This document shows, in pieces, positions 57,854-64,000 of a stretch of 64,000 bases of DNA. Numbering within the stretch: position 1 is the stretch's first letter; the number at the start of each line of letters is the position of its first letter. The notes below the pieces were generated by a model. That model did no database searches. It was not told where the DNA came from and was given only the letters and a program-made list of their open reading frames with translations. Made by a program: the position numbers and the translations under genes. The DNA is taken from assembly GCA_032622095.1 (NCBI GenBank), contig CP136064.1, forward strand, positions 133,927,129-133,991,128. Direction: 5' to 3'. Source of the DNA: Siphonodentalium dalli (lineage: Eukaryota > Mollusca > Scaphopoda > Gadilida > Siphonodentaliidae).

Positions 57854-60294
57854 CCAATGACCACTGATGATATATTTCAACAGCCATTCCTGTTCGGCAC
57901 ACTGCGTTAATTGTTATATTGGCTAATGGGTAATCACTCAAAACAATGTCGGCTGTCTGTCTTGTCAATCGGCCGTAATTCTGCAGTTTTATCACGATGC
58001 GGCTTAAAATTGACATATTTTGAGTCCAAAAAACGCTCTAAATTCATTAGTTTTAGAATAGTAGTTCGTTTTGTTTTCACTTTTTTTAAAAGGCCAATTT
58101 TTTTCAAAAAAAATTCTCGACTTTGACACTTGAGAATTAACAGAACTGTGGTGTCCGTCGTATAATGTTATAACACTTCTCCGCATGGACCACATTTTCA
58201 GAAAGCACAATCCGTCTGATGCGCGGACTTTCGCTTGCAGTTCTCAATTGAATTGAAACTATTTTCTATCCGTTCACGCGCCCGTAAACCATTTTAATAT
58301 AAGATATATTCAAATTAAATGAATGGGAGTCAGCGTGTCCCGTCCGACACCCCAACCTTGCCACCCCTAAGTCGCTAATTTTGGTATCATAATTTCCGAA
58401 CGTAACTATCTAAGGTTTGGTATTAAATTCCCATCTGGTATATAGCATACGTTTGTTGAATTTAGATCTGACCAATTAAAAACTGTCTCTTTATCATCTG
58501 TATATGGCACGAGTGAAAATGTATGACTTTATTGCCGGTTTGTTAAGATCGTTGATTGCATATTTCGCATTAATTGGACGAGACGTAATGCAAAGTGTTA
58601 TAACTTAGGAAGAGTCCGACAACGACGTCTCACGTACGTCCGCTAATCGGAAAATATACACAAACATGTCTTAAAGCGCCGACTAATTCACCACCTGCGT
58701 GTATTCAAGAATATGAATCACACCAAAATTAAGCGAATTGTATATGGAATGTGTAGGTAAAAGCTGCCATGTATATATCATTCCCAGAATGCTACCATAT
58801 CTATTAGTGAAATAAAACACCTTAAACTGTTGGGGAAATCGCGATATAGGCCCGCGAGCAAAGAGAGTTTAATGTCATCATACGCCCATTTCGCAACAGC
58901 GAAATGGGTGATCGTTCAACGTACCATAATTACGTTGAACGACATACGACATATATATGTTTGTGTGTGAATAACGATTGTTAACTTGGTATTATGAACT
59001 TATGCATGACTGCGAAGACTTGCAATAACATATTAAATGGTAAAATACGCGCATTCATACCCGTATATTCACAAGAATATCCGTCTAGTTTACAAGCTCG
59101 ACATGCTATATATGTTTATGGTATACTACCATTTCAACACATCGGCTATTTATCATTTTGCTGGTGAGAAGGCGTATGTTCACTTTGGTGCTATATATGT
59201 GCACAGAAAAGGCACCATTACTCGGGAAAGCAACATACTGAAATGCATATAGATGTACGCGAATCAATTACGTTCTCACACAATGCAGTTATCCCAAATC
59301 CGCGCTCTTTAAAATAGAATTGCCTTCGTCATGGCTGGCCTACTTCTGATGGTACAGGGTGTTACGCACCTGTCCGACTAAGTCACTTTGAACCCAAAAT
59401 TTATACAAACTCATACGAGCAGTGAAAAGGTTCGCGATAATAGATAATCCGTACAATTGGTATAAACGTTTGTATCGACATATCGTGCATTCACAGCATT
59501 AATTGTTTATCTTCAATGAATATGTTTCTGAATTATATTTAATTCTTGACGCCTGATACACATGTATAGCGACGTTTTTGTGATCTTTCTAGAACGTTCG
59601 CGAGCATGATAGAACTTCAAATAAAATACATTCGCCTATGTCCCATTTTGGTGATCAAAATATTCGTAAAAATATAAATTTAGATTGTAGAGCCGTTGCT
59701 CACCAGTCACCATGGACAGACTACCTCAAGTGTAAAAACTTTATTCAGCTTCAGGCTCAGAAATGGACTGTCGTATATGCATACCACAAGGAGAACATAA
59801 TTATAACGTGTAACTCTACCTAAACTACATTCGAATAAGTCAGGTTCATCCATCCCGATATATGTAATTTCGGTAAATTTGTGACACTTTTCAATAGCAT
59901 TATCCGTCTAAATACGTGTATATATGACTATGTATTTGTGTTTAGTGCTTTTATTTGAGATATGTTTGTCGGCCATTTGGTAATTATTTTATAACTCGAG
60001 TCTTTATATTAGGATACAGGTTTATAAATTAAAACCTTCTTTTTGGTACTTTAATTTATGGCAGTAACTGTGATAAAGGTTTTATCGTATATCCACATAC
60101 ATGTAGTACGGTACGCATCCAGATGGCGTTTTTCTTATTTTCAGATGGAACGGTTTACTCACTAGCCGAGTTTTTAGCCCCAAATCCAAACGGGCTAATG
60201 TAGGAGCGAGTTTCACGCAGGAGCATGTAAGTCGGTATACTGTCGGTATGCCTTCAAAATTTGACCGCTCTACTATAAACGGAACCTGCTCAAG
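57854..60294. other. No recognisable gene; two adjacent perfect hairpins
   Basis: Non-coding, AT-rich. At 58885-58908 CCCATTTCGC/GCGAAATGGG flanks loop AACA. At 58913-58941 CGTTCAACGTA/TACGTTGAACG flanks a 7-base loop. Nothing else of note; the frames at 59037-59252 and 59638-59823 lack support. Confidence 0.5.
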
Positions 60295-60960
60295 GGAGTG
60301 TTTGTGTCGGGTGGGTTCAGATTTGGCAAATTCCACCGAAGATCACATGGGGAAAATTACTCCGAAAATCTGATATTGAGATAAAAACTTTTCGACGACT
60401 GGATGTGATAAGTAGTATCTAAACGCAAGATTAGTACACTTTTTAATGATTTAGATTGGTCGGTTTAACCCTGGTAGAGTATAACGTTGTAACGGGTGAT
60501 ATATATTACTCAAATTCAAACCCTCTTTTCAAGACGCAAATTCAAACGGACTTATCAAGAAGCAAGGCAAATGCATGAATATGCTCACCGATATACTATA
60601 TGTCCGCTTTACTATAAAAGTAACCTATTGTCACGATTTGACCTGTCCAAAACACTCCCCGGACAAAAGTTTTCCTTGGTATCAAATTTCGTCGAAATCC
60701 GTTCGTTTTACCCGATTTGACCTTGAACTGACCATTTCGAAGGTCAATGTCAGGTCGGGGTCACGACTTGATCCGCCCAAAAGACTCCCCGGACAAAAGT
60801 AGCCCTAGGTATCAAATTTCGTGGAAATCCGTCTGTTTTACCCGATTTGACCTTCGATTGACCATTTTGAAGACCAAGGTAAGGTCGGGATGGGATGGGA
60901 TGGAATACCATGGAAGTATATCTGATTCCATGGAATCTGACCTCTAGTTATTATTATTAT
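60295..60960 (+). repeat. Dispersed repeat, copy B, with a 135-bp tandem core
   Basis: Same order of landmarks as 17045-18165 inverted: GGCAAATTCCACCGAAGATC, CGGTTTAACCCTGGTA, CGGGTGATATATATTACTC, then two tandem units of about 135 bp (CACTCCCCGGACAAAAGT, GTATCAAATTTCGTSGAAAT, CCCGATTTGACCTT), ending ATACCATGGAAGTATATCTG. It contains several TGACCT/AGGTCA half-sites. Confidence 0.7.
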
Positions 60961-61484
60961 TTATTATCATTCTGACAAACTCCTGTGATTTAAAGAGAGA
61001 GCATATTGACAGAATTATTTGAGGTCTGTTCGATTCGCGTTCTGTTATTGCGTATATAAAACACGGAATACCACAAAGACGGAAACGGAACTAAAACAAA
61101 CAAAAAGTTTAAATCGGCAATATAATAATTTGAGTCGGCGGTTTTAAAGCAGTCGGTCGGGACTTGCAGAAACCAACACTTTATTAACTGTGGCCAAAAA
61201 AAGAAACTTCTTGTTTGATATATTATAATCCTTGTTTGGGCATTGAAGACCGCATTTACTTACTCAACGCTGTTAAACAAAAGAGAGTCAATGGTGTGTC
61301 AACATTTTGTCACTGTTTGACTCGCAGGCGATATATTCCTAATTGATTTGTAACACTATAGCGTGCATGGCTTAACGCTTGGTACAGCCGTCGGCTAATT
61401 TGGGGTTTATCTTTTGAAATCGGGAGATTTGGTTTCCCGAACGGGAGCACATTAGTCGGGGAGCCAATAAGGTCCACCTGCACC
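60961..61484. other. No recognisable gene
   Basis: AT-rich, non-coding, between the dispersed repeat and the fold-back element. No structure noticed apart from a (TTA)n run at about 60948-60965. Confidence 0.4.
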
Positions 61485-64000
61485 TGACAAATTCATTTTA
61501 ATGTTGCAGTATGGAATTTTGCGGAGAACCTCTTTTGTGATTCTGGCCATATTATTGAAAGGAAATGGGCAGAACTTTGAGACGGAACTGAGATGAACCA
61601 TGATATGTGGCTATTCTGGCCCATTATGATAAAAAGTGATCAACTGGATAAAAGATGGATGCCAAGATGGCAGCCAGGGAGTTACTGTATGACCATAGGT
61701 GATGTGAATAGGTATACAGGGAGTTACTGTATGGTCATGGATGATGTGAATAGGTATACAAGGAGTGACTATATGGTTATGAGTGGGGTGTCCATGGTGG
61801 GATGCATAGGAATATAAGGAGTGGCTCTTTGGGCATGTGTGAGGTGAATCGGTATACATGTAGTGTAGTGACTGTACGGTGTATTGTTGTGTGTGGCCGG
61901 TGTGACCGTATGGGCATTGCTGTGGTGTATAGATATAACGATAGTAGCTACATGGTCATCCGTGTGTTGTTTATGTATATATGGAGTGACTGTAAGGTCG
62001 TGGTGGGATGAATATGTGTACCGTGTGTGGCTGTATTGTGACATGTGGGTGTATAATATATTTGTGCTGTCTGTATGATCATGGATGGAGTGCGTAGATA
62101 AATAGGGAGTGATTTTATGGTTATGGGTAATGTGTATAGGTGCACATGGTATGCCTGTACGGTAAAAATTGAAGTTATATGCATACCTGGAATAAGCTGG
62201 ATGGTCATTGACGAGCGTGTGGCTATATAGGGAGTGCCCTTTTGGTAACGGGTGGGTCGTATATTTATATATGTTGTGGATGTATTATCATCGGTAGTGT
62301 ATAGGGTGTAGATGAATGATCATGGATGGCGTGTATGAGTATACATTGAGTTGCTGAATTGTCATGTGCGAGGTGTATATGCAAGTATGAAACTAATGAG
62401 TGGTCGTGTGTGTGGGTATTGGTATATTTGGAAGGGCTCACCATTGGTGAGGTGTATATGTATATCTGGATTGACTCTATGGTCATGGGTGTGGCGAATA
62501 GATATACATGTAGTGGCTGTATGGTCCATGGTGATGTGAATAGGTATACAATGAGTGTATGGTCGTGAATGTGGTGAATGTGGTGAATATGTATACATAG
62601 AGTGACTATATGGTCAGGTGTAGGAGTATACCTGGTGTCCATGCATGGTGACTCATGGCTGTATCGTCATTTGTGGCATGTACCGGTATAACCAAATATG
62701 GCTGTATGGTCAGGTGTACGTGTATAGAGTGGGTGCCTATATTGTCATTTGTGTGGTGTTTATGTACATATGAGGTCATGGGTGGGATGTACATGTGTAA
62801 TTTGGGTGGCTATCGCTTTCCACAATAACTGAAGGATATGTTAATCAACAGAGAGGTCATGTCAAAGAGTTCTCCACCTTGATAGTGTTTGTGTACATGG
62901 GGGAACTTTAAACGTGAAAAGCGATAGCCACCCATTACCGCACAGTCATTCCATATATACATAAACACCACAGACATAACAATATAGTGACAAACTGTAT
63001 AAACGTACACCTAACCCATGACCATGGATGGCCATACAGCCATGAGTCACAATGCAAGCACACTGGGTATAATCCTAAACATGACCCATAACCATAGAGT
63101 CACTCCTTGTATACCCATTCACCTCACCATTGGCCATACGGTCATCCCATGTATACATATTCTCCACACACACATGGTCAAATAGACATTCAATATATAC
63201 ATCAACACCACAACAATGACCACAGAGTCACCCCGGGTATACATATCCACCTCACCAATAGTCATATAGCCACTCGCTTCACACACATACCCTCACCCAT
63301 GGCACCTGGTATACTCCTTCATCTCACCCCGTGTGTACCTATTCAAAACATTCATACATGATCATGGTCAATCATTGTATATATATTCACCTCACCCTTG
63401 GCCATGTCACTCCCTGTATCCCTATTTGTCACACCATAGCAGAATAGCCACTCAAGATGTACTAATACTCCCCAGCCATGTCAGTATATTCACTCCATGT
63501 ATGCATATGCACATCATCTATGGCCATATATATATACACATACCCCTCACCCATGACCATATAGCAACACATGTGTATACCTGTATAACCTACACATGAC
63601 CATACCGCCACGAGTCACCAAGCAGGAACACCGGGTATACTCATACACCTGACACATGACCATTTAGTCACTCCCTGTATAGCTATTCATTACATTTATG
63701 ATCATACAGTCACTCGTTGTATACATACATGTACTCATCTCACCATTGACCATACAATAACTCCCTGTATACCTATTCACTTCACCTATGATCATATAGT
63801 AACTCCCTGGCTACCATATTGGCATCCACCCTGATCCAGTTGATATGTTTTATCATAATGGACCAGAATAGCCACATATTATGGTTCATCTCAGTTCCGT
63901 TTCAAAGTGCTGCCCATTTCCTTTCAATAATATGGCAAGAATCACAAAAGAGGTTCTCCGCAAAATTCCATACTGCAACTTTTAAATGAATTTGTCATGC
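61485..64000. mobile_element. Large fold-back element with tandem-repeat arms (right end outside window)
   Basis: The left arm starts at or before 61485 (TGACAAATTCATTTTAATG) and is mirrored by the right arm reaching the window edge (AAATGAATTTGTCA at 63984-63997). Arms meet around 62811-62935, where GGGTGGCTATCGCTTTC faces GAAAAGCGATAGCCACCC across a loop of about 90 bases. The outer 230 bases are about 90% alike. Inner arms are diverged tandem units of about 42 bp (ATGGTCATGGGTGATGTGAA, TAGGTATACAGGGAGTGACT), with 20-30 units per arm. No coding capacity; the open frames (61593-63599, both strands) come from the repeat. Architecture matches Foldback-type elements. Confidence 0.85.

Noticed and set aside
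61593..63599. Frames with Ile/His/Thr-rich repeats (PCIPIHI type) as proteins
   Set aside because: They are translations of the roughly 42-bp units and their inverse in the fold-back arms.
50241..64000. Further ATAD3 exons (Walker A/B, coiled coil)
   Set aside because: Looked for reverse-complement signatures of GPPGTGKT, VDEADAF and RATLNAFLYRTG; none seen, so the upstream exons are probably outside the window.

Overview
This window is animal nuclear DNA: AT-rich, gene-poor and dominated by transposons and tandem repeats. The one host gene I recognise is ATAD3, a mitochondrial inner-membrane AAA+ ATPase. Three spliced exons of its 3' end lie on the minus strand (49449-49282, 37073-36965, 28231-28037) and join in frame. 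The dispersed repeats (GACGGACGG tails, 150-180 bp tandem cores, AACAAGAG heads, long subterminal inverted repeats) look molluscan to me. That placement is an inference; the sequence itself only shows a metazoan-type gene with spliceosomal introns.

Layout. 1-13,000: a 21-bp minisatellite is split by a 9.5-kb hAT insertion (2994-12506, 8-bp duplication TTAATATA). That insertion carries a second, younger hAT element (5397-8675, duplication ATATCTAT) with an uninterrupted transposase reading frame, plus a small TIR element and a tRNA-derived SINE. 13,500-16,500: relics of a RecQ-like helicase, a Gypsy LTR retrotransposon and a PHD finger, and a second 21-bp array in the opposite orientation. 17,000-26,000: tandem-repeat country, with a 1253-bp higher-order satellite present twice, other 140-180 bp tandem families and a decayed DIRS/Ngaro-type tyrosine-recombinase retrotransposon.

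28,000-49,450 is the ATAD3 3' end. The intron at 28232-36964 is almost filled by a 7.36-kb hAT element (29568-36927, duplication GTATGGAA) that has lost its catalytic core. A 5.3-kb Harbinger-like TIR element (30903-36223, duplication TAA) is nested in it and itself holds a LINE 3' end. The intron at 37074-49281 holds a 30-bp minisatellite, a 958-bp relative of the same hAT family (40079-41036, duplication GTGTCGAG), a 30-bp perfect hairpin and several dispersed repeats.

49,450-64,000 contains no exon I can recognise and is probably upstream ATAD3 intron. It holds a diverged fold-back element (54.9-55.7 kb), two almost identical 665-bp direct repeats, and at the right edge a large fold-back structure (61,485 to beyond 64,000) whose arms are tandem repeats of about 42 bp.

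The genes do not form a pathway. The biological content is one host gene whose introns and 3' flank record several rounds of nested transposition, datable relative to one another from the nesting order and the target-site duplications.
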